From: Pseudoalteromonas sp. FUC4
GTDB taxonomy: Bacteria > Pseudomonadota > Gammaproteobacteria > Enterobacterales > Alteromonadaceae
NCBI RefSeq assembly: GCF_008370255.1
Contig: NZ_SEUI01000001.1
Coordinates: forward strand, 27,205 to 91,204
Reading direction: 5' to 3'
DNA: 64,000 nt
Shown here: positions 1 through 7,263 of the stretch, in pieces
Layout of the letters: each line of letters opens with the position of its first letter
How positions within the stretch are numbered: the first letter of the stretch is position 1
The notes under the pieces: model-generated
What the model saw: only the letters and a program-made list of their open reading frames with translations
Told to the model about the DNA's origin: nothing
Databases searched by the model: none
Position numbers and translations under genes: made by a program

Positions 1-1
1 T

Positions 2-475
2 TCACTGCTTCGTGGCGTTATGTCAAAGCTTCGTAGCGAAATAACAAATCCCGTTGATTTAGGCGATGGTAACTCGTTATCGCTTTCGCAGTTAGGTGTA
101 GAAACAGACCGCTACGGTGTTTTAACCCTAAATACAGAAACACTCGACGAGCAAATAGATGCAGATGTAGATTTAGTTCAACAGTTTTTTATAGGTAATG
201 GCGATGATGGTTTTGCACAGTCGTTTGACGAAAAGTTAAGCTTTTATACAGACTCCGACGGTATTATTCAAAACCGAATAGACAGCAAAACAAATCAACT
301 TGATGACATAGATGACCAGCGCTTGGACCTTGCTAGTAAAATGGAGTCTTTATCTGATAGGTTGTACGCTCAATACAATGCGATGGACTTATTAGTAGCG
401 AGCCTTAATAACACCAGTAGTTATGTTCAAGCTCAGCTAGAAAATATGCCTGGGGTTGTACGAGATAACTCTTAA
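2..475 (+). CDS. fliD: Flagellar filament cap protein FliD, 3' end only
   Basis: The reading frame is open from base 2 at the left window edge, so this is the C-terminal part of a longer gene; the first ATG at 20 is internal. FliD is the pentameric cap at the flagellar filament tip under which flagellin subunits are inserted. The visible 157 residues match the FliD C-terminal region: a stretch of the type LSLSQLGVETDRYGVLTLN, then a D/Q-rich helical segment, then a terminal coiled-coil helix. It is followed by a hairpin shared with the convergent small gene downstream. The assignment is supported by the C-terminal pattern and by the fliS/flrA neighbourhood; the N-terminal half is not visible. 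Confidence 0.88.
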   Translation, partial: SLLRGVMSKLRSEITNPVDLGDGNSLSLSQLGVETDRYGVLTLNTETLDEQIDADVDLVQQFFIGNGDDGFAQSFDEKLSFYTDSDGIIQNRIDSKTNQLDDIDDQRLDLASKMESLSDRLYAQYNAMDLLVASLNNTSSYVQAQLENMPGVVRDNS

Positions 476-516
476 TATATAAATAGCATATAGTTTTAAT
501 AGCTAAATAAAAACAT

Positions 517-546
517 AAAAAAACCGTTATTTACAACGGTTTTTTA
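517..546. terminator. Bidirectional intrinsic terminator between fliD and the reversed fliS unit
   Basis: An inverted repeat (AAAACCGTT, 6-nt loop, AACGGTTTT) has an A-run on its left and a T-run on its right, so it can end transcription from both sides. It lies between the convergent fliD and the small fliS-linked gene. Confidence 0.85.
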
Positions 547-568
547 TATTTACTGTTTGAGGTTAATT

Positions 569-883
569 TTAATTGGCTGCTTTATAAGCTTTAATTGCCT
601 TACCAGATTTTTTTTGTTTAATAATGGCTTTAGATGACTCGTTTTTAGCGCTATTTGCTTTTACTAAAATAGTATTTATACGAAGCTGAATTAATTCTAA
701 TTGCTCTGCGCTTGGGCCTTCACTGTTTTCGCACCATTGTTTTAGTTTAGTGTTTAAAGTATTTAAAAAAGGCGGAGCTTCGTCTGCATTATTATCATTT
801 ACTAATACTTCAATGTTACTAAGCAGTGTTTGTATTTGCTCTGCATGGCTTGTTAGTTGCTGCGAAGATGTTGGCGAGTCCAT
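569..883 (-). CDS. Small fliS-linked protein, possible FliT-like flagellar chaperone
   Basis: This 104-residue, mostly helical, soluble protein is encoded 8 bp downstream of fliS on the same strand, and almost certainly on the same transcript. It has no signal peptide or membrane segment. The first ~75 residues look like amphipathic helices, and the C-terminal tail is lysine/alanine rich. In related polar-flagellum clusters the gene next to fliS often encodes a short protein in the position of FliT (FlaI in Vibrio), the export chaperone for FliD. Size and position fit that role, but I see no decisive FliT signature, so the function is inferred from context only. Confidence 0.5.
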   Translation of the reverse strand: MDSPTSSQQLTSHAEQIQTLLSNIEVLVNDNNADEAPPFLNTLNTKLKQWCENSEGPSAEQLELIQLRINTILVKANSAKNESSKAIIKQKKSGKAIKAYKAAN

Positions 884-891
884 AGTTTAAA

Positions 892-1293
892 TTAAACCGC
901 AGGGCTGCGTTGATCTAGCGGAATATTATTCCAACCTTCTTTAATTTCTTTAACAATACTTGATACTTCCATAATTGCTTCAATATCGTTGTTTATGTTT
1001 GCTTGCGTTAAACGGCGTTGGCAGTAGTCGTAAAGTGCCAATAAATTGTTAGAAATACTAGGGTCTTGCTCTACTTCTAAATTAAGTGCGTCTTGTAGGG
1101 CACCAAATAATAAAACACAGGCTGAAATGTTCTCACCTTTTTTAGCTATTTCTTTGCGCTCAATAAACCCTTTTGTAGCTGCTAAACGGCCGATAATATT
1201 ACTAAATATAAGGTTTATTTGTTCGTAAGGAGTCATTTCGGCAATACTACTAGCACGAACTTGACCGTATTTTTTTACTGAGACATGAACCAT
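892..1293 (-). CDS. fliS: Flagellin export chaperone FliS
   Basis: FliS binds the C-terminal disordered region of flagellin in the cytoplasm, prevents premature polymerisation and delivers it to the export gate. The 133-residue product has the family's usual size and four-helix pattern, including the N-terminal Y-G-Q-V motif, the TPYEQINLIF segment and the Y-D-Y-C-Q-R-R-L segment. It lies on the minus strand, opposite to fliD and flrA, whereas in Vibrio-type clusters fliS normally follows fliD in the same direction. A strong sigma-54 element lies about 80 bp upstream of its ATG, so it is probably an early class gene under FlrA/RpoN control. Confidence 0.92.
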   Translation of the reverse strand: MVHVSVKKYGQVRASSIAEMTPYEQINLIFSNIIGRLAATKGFIERKEIAKKGENISACVLLFGALQDALNLEVEQDPSISNNLLALYDYCQRRLTQANINNDIEAIMEVSSIVKEIKEGWNNIPLDQRSPAV

Positions 1294-1706
1294 GGAAAAT
1301 CCTAAAATTTAAAACAATAAAATTATGTGAAAGCTAATATAAAAACTTTAATAAAACTTTTATAAAAACAAAGCAATATTAATGCCAAGCATTTTTACTT
1401 ATGTATGTATCGGCATTTGTAACTTCAACTTAAATTTATAATTGAGTTTATTTACTAACAATAGCATTTTTATTGCCGAGTAAATTAATTTTCAGAGCTA
1501 GGTTGTATTTAGGTAATCGTTAAGTAATAACTAAGTTAAAACTACAACCCATACTTAATGATTAACTATTAAGTATGATTGACTTAACTAGTCCGTCTGT
1601 TTTTTGGCGTTTATGTCAAAAAACTGCCGCTATTGCTTGCATCCATGCTGAACTGGCTTACAATTTAACTAATTATACAAATTAGTGAAAGTACGGCTCG
1701 CTAAAT
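1294..1706. other. Divergent fliS/flrA intergenic region with three dyads
   Basis: This 413-bp AT-rich stretch contains no gene. Besides the fliS sigma-54 element it holds three perfect inverted repeats on the flrA side: 1550-1577 (10-bp arms CATACTTAAT, 8-nt loop), 1599-1624 (8-bp arms GTTTTTTG, 10-nt loop) and 1669-1685 (6-bp arms CTAATT, 5-nt loop). None has the T-run of a terminator serving a gene here. They are candidates for operators or leader structures controlling flrA. Confidence 0.6.
1372..1388 (-). promoter_or_regulatory. Sigma-54 promoter of the fliS unit
   Basis: On the minus strand the site reads TTGGCATTAATATTGCT. This has GG-N10-GC spacing and fits the -24/-12 consensus except at the CAC and G positions. 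Transcription would start near 1360, giving a leader of about 65 nt before fliS. Confidence 0.85.
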
Positions 1707-3143
1707 ATGATCTTGATTTTAGATAATAATAACAACCGCGCAATAGGATTAAATGCTTCACTTGGCTTTATTGGTGAAGCTGTACAACTATTAAGCGAAG
1801 ACTGCTTTGAACAAGAATGCAAAAAATATCAGCAGCAAGAATGCATGATTATTTTAGGAGCGTTGCAATCACTTGACCATGAAAGCTTAATTAAACGCTA
1901 TCCAACTCTACCGTTTTTATTAATTGGCGAAACGCTAAAACCACTATTAAGCATAGCTAATGTGGTGGGGCTTATTTGCGAGCCATTTAATCACGAAGTG
2001 ACAACGCAGTTACTTCACGATTGCCAGCAGTATCAGCGCATGTTGCCAAATGAGCATAAGCACAGTAAACCACACAAAACGTTTGATGGTCTTGTTGGTG
2101 AAACCGATGCGGTTAAAGGTGTTCGCTTTTTAATTGAACAAGTGGCAAAAACCGATGCCAATGTTTTAATTTTAGGTGAATCAGGCACAGGTAAAGAGGT
2201 TGTAGCGCGCAATGTGCATTTATTGTCTAAGCGTAATACCGGGCCATTTGTGCCTGTTAACTGTGGTGCTATTCCGGCAGAGCTGCTCGAAAGCGAACTA
2301 TTTGGCCACGAAAAAGGCGCATTTACGGGTGCTATATCGGCTCGTAAAGGGCGGTTTGAACTAGCTCAAGGTGGAACACTATTTTTAGATGAAATAGGCG
2401 ATATGCCACTACAAATGCAAGTTAAGTTGCTGCGAGTATTGCAAGAACGCAGCTACGAACGTGTTGGTGGTACAAAGGCTATCCAAGCTGATGTACGCGT
2501 TATTGCAGCCACGCATCGTAATCTTGAAACAATGATTGAAGAGGGTAGTTTTAGGGAAGATTTATATTACCGCTTAAATGTATTTCCTATCGAAAATCCA
2601 TCGCTGAGTGAGCGAGCTGATGACATTCCGCTGCTTTTAAAAGAGTTAATGCGCCGTGTTAACGACCAAACAGGTTCTACCGCTAAGTTTACCGAGCGCG
2701 CAGTTGAGAGTTTAAAAGAACATGCTTGGCCTGGTAATATTCGTGAGCTTGCTAATTTGGTGGAGCGTATGGTTATTATGTTCCCTGACAAAGTGGTTGA
2801 TATTCCTGATTTACCTAACAAATATCGTTACATTGAAGTTGAAGCCTACGAGCCAGAATACCCTGAAGAGTTAATGGAAAAAGACGCCTTTAACGACATA
2901 TTTAGCACAGGCTTTAGTGATTACGAAAGTGAGCCAGACGCTGAGTTTAGCCAAACGGGTAGTGGGCTATTGCCTGATGATGGTATTGAACTTAAAGACT
3001 ACTTAGCCGAACTTGAAATTAGCTTAATAACCCAAGCGTTAGAGCGCTATGATTACGTTGTAGCGCGCGCTGCAGAAATACTAGGTGTACGCAGAACAAC
3101 ACTCGTTGAGAAAATGAAAAAGTATAATCTTTCACGAGATTAA
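1707..3143 (+). CDS. flrA: Sigma-54-dependent flagellar master regulator FlrA (FleQ)
   Basis: FlrA/FleQ is the top activator of the polar flagellar cascade. It opens sigma-54 promoters using ATP and in relatives also responds to cyclic di-GMP. The 478 residues comprise an N-terminal FleQ-type receiver-like domain (about 1-115) without the usual acidic phosphorylation pocket, and an AAA+ domain (about 125-360). The AAA+ domain carries Walker A GESGTGKE at 157-164, the sigma-54 contact loop GAFTGA at 204-209 and Walker B LFLDEI at about 225-230. A Fis-type helix-turn-helix sits at the C-terminus ([15 protein letters not shown]). Unlike in most relatives, flrBC do not follow immediately: the reversed tag gene lies between. 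Confidence 0.95.
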   Translation: MILILDNNNNRAIGLNASLGFIGEAVQLLSEDCFEQECKKYQQQECMIILGALQSLDHESLIKRYPTLPFLLIGETLKPLLSIANVVGLICEPFNHEVTTQLLHDCQQYQRMLPNEHKHSKPHKTFDGLVGETDAVKGVRFLIEQVAKTDANVLILGESGTGKEVVARNVHLLSKRNTGPFVPVNCGAIPAELLESELFGHEKGAFTGAISARKGRFELAQGGTLFLDEIGDMPLQMQVKLLRVLQERSYERVGGTKAIQADVRVIAATHRNLETMIEEGSFREDLYYRLNVFPIENPSLSERADDIPLLLKELMRRVNDQTGSTAKFTERAVESLKEHAWPGNIRELANLVERMVIMFPDKVVDIPDLPNKYRYIEVEAYEPEYPEELMEKDAFNDIFSTGFSDYESEPDAEFSQTGSGLLPDDGIELKDYLAELEISLITQALERYDYVVARAAEILGVRRTTLVEKMKKYNLSRD

Positions 3144-3449
3144 GGTTTAAAAGCAGCTGTCAGTGTTTAGTTATAAATTGGCCAAATACAGTAGATAAAT
3201 AACCCCTCGTTGTAGGTGCGGTTTTATACCGCACTTTACTTAAAAAATATTAGCAAAAGCGCGAAGTAAATTCGCACCTACACGGTTTTTACTTTTGTTG
3301 TTACGCTGAGCTTGCTCGAGTGAAAAGCGCAGCTTTTAATTACTTAAACACGAGGGCAAATGAGAAACCATAGTTAACTTACGCGTTACTTCTCTAAAGC
3401 GAAGCGTCTCTTACCCTCTTTGTGAACAGAGCACTTTTATGGCTTTTAA
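3144..3449. other. flrA-tag intergenic spacer carrying a REP-like doublet
   Basis: This is a 306-bp gap between convergent genes. It holds the REP-like pair at 3211-3282 and, further right, a small AAAAGC/GCTTTT hairpin near 3325 followed by loosely complementary GAGGG and CCCTC tracts. No open frame of note. Confidence 0.6.
3211..3282. repeat. REP-like inverted doublet between flrA and tag
   Basis: The outer arms TGTAGGTGCG (3211-3220) and CGCACCTACA (3273-3282) are perfect reverse complements. Each half also forms its own hairpin: GTGCGGT/ACCGCAC at 3216-3234 and GCGAA/TTCGC at 3261-3275. Two head-to-head palindromic units are the layout of REP/BIME-type extragenic repeats. The class is inferred from structure; copy number in the genome cannot be seen here. 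Confidence 0.65.
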
Positions 3450-4046
3450 TCACTTACTACTAAAAGCCTTAATAATTTCTTCTTTTCTAAAACAATCATT
3501 ACTATGATCGTTAACCATACCGCATGCCTGCATATGTGCGTATACCGTTGTGGGGCCTAAAAACTTAAAACCCCGCTTTTTTAAATCTTTCGCAAATGCA
3601 GTTGATGCCTCTGTAATTGCAGGGTAGTCCTCAGCGTTATTTAAATTACTTATAATCGGTTTATTACCCACAAACTGCCATTGGTAGTTACTAAAACTTC
3701 CAAATTCTTTTTGTATTTCTATAAAGCGCTTTGCGTTGTTGACGGTTGCCGCAATTTTTAAGCGGTTACGCACAATACCTTCATCAAGCATGAGTCGCTC
3801 AATGTCCTGTGCTGTATATTTAGCTACTTTGTGCACATCAAAATTAGCAAATGCTTTTTTATAACCGCTGCGTTTTTTTAAAATAGTGTACCAACTTAAG
3901 CCCGCTTGCGCGGATTCGAGCGTGATAAATTCAAATAGCTTTGTATCATCATAAAGGGGGTCGCCCCATTCTTCATCATGGTAAATAACGTAGTCGGGTT
4001 TAGTGGTATCGAGCCACGGGCAACGGCACTTTATTTGCTCACTCAT
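3450..4046 (-). CDS. tag: DNA-3-methyladenine glycosylase I (Tag)
   Basis: Tag removes 3-methyladenine from alkylated DNA as the first step of base excision repair. The 198-residue product has the family length and hallmarks: N-terminal CRCPW with a zinc-ligand cysteine, then HDEEWGDPLYDD, the FEFITLESAQAGLSW block that forms the base pocket, and a C-terminal VNDHSNDCF supplying further zinc ligands. It is transcribed against flrA and flrB and has no functional link to motility. Its position splits the usual flrA-flrB-flrC run, with a REP-like doublet at its 3' side, which suggests insertion or rearrangement at this site. Confidence 0.95.
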   Translation of the reverse strand: MSEQIKCRCPWLDTTKPDYVIYHDEEWGDPLYDDTKLFEFITLESAQAGLSWYTILKKRSGYKKAFANFDVHKVAKYTAQDIERLMLDEGIVRNRLKIAATVNNAKRFIEIQKEFGSFSNYQWQFVGNKPIISNLNNAEDYPAITEASTAFAKDLKKRGFKFLGPTTVYAHMQACGMVNDHSNDCFRKEEIIKAFSSK

Positions 4047-4125
4047 TGTTATTCCTTTTTGTGTGCGTCATTTTTATGTCGCTCAAATTATTGATGTAAC
4101 TTAATGATAAGTATGTAAATAAATT

Positions 4126-4142
4126 TTGGTATAAATCGTGCA
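4126..4142 (+). promoter_or_regulatory. Sigma-54 promoter of flrBC
   Basis: The site reads TTGGTATAAATCGTGCA, with exact GG-N10-GC spacing and the same GTGC form of the -12 box seen before fliE. A start near 4154 leaves a leader of about 25 nt before the flrB ATG at 4179. In Vibrio cholerae flrBC are activated by FlrA with sigma-54, which this matches. Confidence 0.75.
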
Positions 4143-4178
4143 TTTAGACATATATCTACATCAATTCGAGATTTGATT

Positions 4179-5291
4179 ATGGCCCTGGCTAGCGTGCTAA
4201 AACCACAGTTTTTTTCTGCAAATCAGTATAACCCATGTTTACTTCAAGAGGAGTACATTGGTGAATTAAGCGATCTGCGCAAGCAAGCAAGTTGGCTTTC
4301 GCACTTGGTTGATACCATGCCTGCAGGTGTGGTTGTACTTGATGGCAAAGGGTTGGTTGCAAAAGCGAATCAAATAGCGATTGATATGCTTGGCGAGCCA
4401 CTTGAAGGCGAACGCTGGTTTAATGTTATTCAGCGCTCTTTTAGGCCACATCAAGATGATGGCCATGAAGTGTCTTTAAAAGACGGACGCCTAATAAAGC
4501 TTGATATTACTGCTTTAGCACCAGAGCCTGGGCAACTTATTTTAATGACGGACTTAACCGAAACCCGCCGCTTACAAAAACGTGTTGCACATATGCAGCG
4601 ATTAAGCGCGCTGGGTAAAATGGTTGCATCATTGGCGCATCAAGTTCGTACGCCTCTTTCTGCGGCTATGTTATACGCTGCTAATTTAGGCTCAAAACGC
4701 TTACCCGAAGCATCTCGTGATAATTTTCAAACAAAGTTAATGTCGCGCTTAAAAGACTTAGAAACCCAAGTTAACGACATGCTGTTATTTGCTAAAAGTG
4801 GCGATCAGCAAGTTGTTGAGCAAGTTTCAATGCAGCAGCTTTTAACAGAAGTTAAAGCGGGCGCTGATGCGATGGTCGCACTTAATGAAAGTGAGCTGGA
4901 TGTAAGCTTACCAGAGCCAGATATACAAATAGTCGGTAATAAAACGGCATTGGCCAGTGCTATTCAAAATCTTGTGCACAATAGTATTCAAGTTATTGGC
5001 AGCGGCGCAAAAGTAAAAATTAGCGCACAAAGGGATTTAAAAGATTTAGATATGGTTCGTATTAGTGTGAGCGACAATGGCCCAGGTGTTGATTTAAGCC
5101 AAAGCGATAAAATTTTTGAACCATTTTTTACTACAAAAAGTCAGGGCACAGGTTTAGGGCTTGCGGTAGTAAGTTCGGTGGCTAGTGCGCACCAAGGCTG
5201 TGTTGATGTGACTAATAATACGCAGGGTGGTGCCTGCTTTAGCTTGTTACTGCCTATTAAGGCAACAACTAAATTAGAGGGGTCATTATGA
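4179..5291 (+). CDS. flrB: Flagellar two-component sensor kinase FlrB (FleS)
   Basis: FlrB phosphorylates FlrC to turn on mid-class flagellar genes. I place the start at the ATG at 4179, 8 nt after a GAG; the TTG at 4173 would add two residues and has no better ribosome site. The 370 residues hold a short PAS-like region (about 38-130, TMPAGVVVLDGKGLVAKAN), a HisKA domain with phospho-acceptor His154 in SLAHQVRTPL, and a HATPase domain with N-box NLVHNSIQV, G1 DNGPG and G2 GTGLGL. There are no membrane segments, as in FleS/FlrB, so it acts in the cytosol. It overlaps flrC by 4 nt. Confidence 0.94.
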   Translation: MALASVLKPQFFSANQYNPCLLQEEYIGELSDLRKQASWLSHLVDTMPAGVVVLDGKGLVAKANQIAIDMLGEPLEGERWFNVIQRSFRPHQDDGHEVSLKDGRLIKLDITALAPEPGQLILMTDLTETRRLQKRVAHMQRLSALGKMVASLAHQVRTPLSAAMLYAANLGSKRLPEASRDNFQTKLMSRLKDLETQVNDMLLFAKSGDQQVVEQVSMQQLLTEVKAGADAMVALNESELDVSLPEPDIQIVGNKTALASAIQNLVHNSIQVIGSGAKVKISAQRDLKDLDMVRISVSDNGPGVDLSQSDKIFEPFFTTKSQGTGLGLAVVSSVASAHQGCVDVTNNTQGGACFSLLLPIKATTKLEGSL

Positions 5292-6754
5292 GTAACACTA
5301 TTTTAGTTGTCGAAGATGACGCAGGGCTTCGTGAAGCCTTAATAGATACTCTTGAAATGTCAGGTATTGAATGTGTTGCAGCGAGCAGTGCTGAGCAAGC
5401 AATGTTACTGCTTAAAAAAGATCAATTTTCGCTTGTTGTAAGCGACGTGCAAATGGGCGCAATGAGTGGACTTGATTTACTACGTAGTATTAAATTAAAC
5501 CACCCTGATTTACCTGTATTGATGATGACTGCGTATGCCACAATTGACGATGCGGTAGAGGCCATGCGCCTAGGTGCAATTGACTACATGGCAAAACCAT
5601 TTGCACCTGAAGTGCTGTTAAATATGGTGAGCCGTTATTTGCCTGAAAAAGCAAAAGAAACCGACGGCCCCGTTGTTGCTGACCCAACTAGTATTCAATT
5701 ATTGGAGCTTGCAAGTAAAGTAGCACGCTCTGATGCAAGTGTAATGGTACTTGGCCCAAGTGGTTCGGGTAAGGAAGTACTTGCGCGTTATATTCATGAT
5801 AAGTCGAGCCGATGTAATGAGCCATTTGTGGCGATTAACTGCGCGGCTATTCCTGAAAATATGCTCGAAGCCACGTTATTTGGTTACGAAAAAGGGGCCT
5901 TTACGGGCGCGATTCAAGCATGTCCGGGTAAGTTTGAGCAAGCACAAGGCGGCACTATTTTACTTGATGAAATTACTGAGATGGACTTAGGGCTACAAGC
6001 TAAACTGTTACGCGTACTGCAAGAGCGGGAAGTAGAGCGTTTAGGTGGCCGTAAAACAATTCAGCTCAATGTACGTATTTTGGCAACAAGTAATCGTGAT
6101 TTGAAAGAAGCGGTTGCTATAAACCAGTTTAGAGAAGATTTATATTACAGGCTTAATGTTTTTCCACTTATGTGGCGACCATTGAGCCAACGCCCTGGCG
6201 ATATTATTGTATTGGCTAAGCATTTAATTGAGCGCCATATAAGTAAAAGCAAAGAGCCCATGGCATATTTAGATAAAGCTGCTGAGCAAAAGTTATTGGC
6301 TCATGCGTGGCCTGGTAATGTACGCGAGCTTGATAACGTTATACAGCGTGCACTTATACTGCGAAGTGGCGATACAATAAACGAGCATGCTATTTTTATC
6401 GAAAATTTAGCGCCTAGTAACTTTGTTATGGAGCCATCATTGGCACCGGCGCAAACAGTATCGCCAACAGAATTAGCTCACGAAGCTCAAGACATTGAGA
6501 AAAGCGCGTTAAGCTCTGCTTACTACGATGAAAAATCATCAGCTGAGGTTGAATCTAAGCCAGGCTTACTAGCAGCAGATACTGGTAGCTATAAAGATGA
6601 GCTTAAAGACAAAGAGCATCGTATTATTTTAGAAACCCTTGCACGTTGCCAAGGTAAACGTAAAGACGTTGCCGAAACGTTGGGAATAAGCCCACGAACT
6701 TTACGTTATAAATTAGCGCAAATGCGCGACTTAGGTATTTCACTCCCTGCATAA
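5288..6754 (+). CDS. flrC: Flagellar sigma-54 response regulator FlrC (FleR)
   Basis: FlrC is the phosphorylated activator of basal-body, hook and switch operons. The 488 residues contain a receiver domain (1-115, acidic pair E9/D10 and D11, phospho-acceptor D53), an AAA+ domain with Walker A GPSGSGKE at 156-163 and the sigma-54 contact loop GAFTGA, then a variable acidic linker and a Fis-type helix-turn-helix (RKDVAETLGISPRTLRYKL) at the end. Its start overlaps the end of flrB, indicating coupled translation. The closest visible targets are the sigma-54 promoters before fliE and fliK. Confidence 0.95.
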   Translation: MSNTILVVEDDAGLREALIDTLEMSGIECVAASSAEQAMLLLKKDQFSLVVSDVQMGAMSGLDLLRSIKLNHPDLPVLMMTAYATIDDAVEAMRLGAIDYMAKPFAPEVLLNMVSRYLPEKAKETDGPVVADPTSIQLLELASKVARSDASVMVLGPSGSGKEVLARYIHDKSSRCNEPFVAINCAAIPENMLEATLFGYEKGAFTGAIQACPGKFEQAQGGTILLDEITEMDLGLQAKLLRVLQEREVERLGGRKTIQLNVRILATSNRDLKEAVAINQFREDLYYRLNVFPLMWRPLSQRPGDIIVLAKHLIERHISKSKEPMAYLDKAAEQKLLAHAWPGNVRELDNVIQRALILRSGDTINEHAIFIENLAPSNFVMEPSLAPAQTVSPTELAHEAQDIEKSALSSAYYDEKSSAEVESKPGLLAADTGSYKDELKDKEHRIILETLARCQGKRKDVAETLGISPRTLRYKLAQMRDLGISLPA

Positions 6755-6763
6755 CCTCCTATA

Positions 6764-6794
6764 AACCCTAAGTTTGCACCGCAAACTTAGGGTT
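6764..6794 (+). terminator. Strong hairpin after flrC
   Basis: Perfect 14-bp stem AACCCTAAGTTTGC with a 3-nt loop, immediately after the flrC stop. No T-run follows, so it may act as a 3'-end stabiliser or a factor-assisted terminator separating flrBC from the fliE operon. Confidence 0.65.
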
Positions 6795-6853
6795 GTCAAA
6801 ACTCTGACTCACAAAAAAACAAGTTAACTCTTTGTATTTAAATGATTAATTAC

Positions 6854-6870
6854 TTGGCACGCTTTGTGCT
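6854..6870 (+). promoter_or_regulatory. Sigma-54 promoter of the fliEFGHIJ operon
   Basis: TTGGCACGCTTTGTGCT matches the -24/-12 consensus almost completely, with the full TTGGCACG box and GG-N10-GC spacing. The predicted start near 6882 lies about 29 nt before the fliE ATG. Confidence 0.92.
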
Positions 6871-6910
6871 TTATTACTTATAAGAGTTCACTGCGTGTCA
6901 GAGATAAATT

Positions 6911-7243
6911 ATGAAAATTCAAAACAGTGCTGCATTTCAAGAAATGCAATCAATGGCTTTAGAAGCCGGCCGTAATAATCAAATTGAAAAGTTGCCGACT
7001 CAAATTCAGCCTACTTCTACTTCCCAGTTTGGCGACATGCTAAGTGATGCACTAAATACAGTGCATGGTTTACAGCAAGATGCGGGTCAAAAAGTAAAAG
7101 CGGTTGAAATGGGGGACCGAAGTGTATCGCTTGCTGAGGCGATGATTGCTTCTCAAAAATCGTCAGTTGCTTTTGAGGCTACAGTACAGGTTCGTAATAA
7201 ACTTGTTGAAGCTTATAAAGAAATCATGAACATGCCTGTTTAA
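6911..7243 (+). CDS. fliE: Flagellar hook-basal body protein FliE
   Basis: FliE joins the MS ring to the proximal rod and is exported early by the type III apparatus. The 110-residue protein has the normal size and C-terminal block (SVSLAEAMIASQKSSVAFEATVQVRNKLVEAYK split over its last 45 residues). First gene of the operon, placed just after the sigma-54 element; fliF follows 20 bp later. Confidence 0.95.
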   Translation: MKIQNSAAFQEMQSMALEAGRNNQIEKLPTQIQPTSTSQFGDMLSDALNTVHGLQQDAGQKVKAVEMGDRSVSLAEAMIASQKSSVAFEATVQVRNKLVEAYKEIMNMPV

Positions 7244-7263
7244 TTAGGTAGTGGAGAATTATT

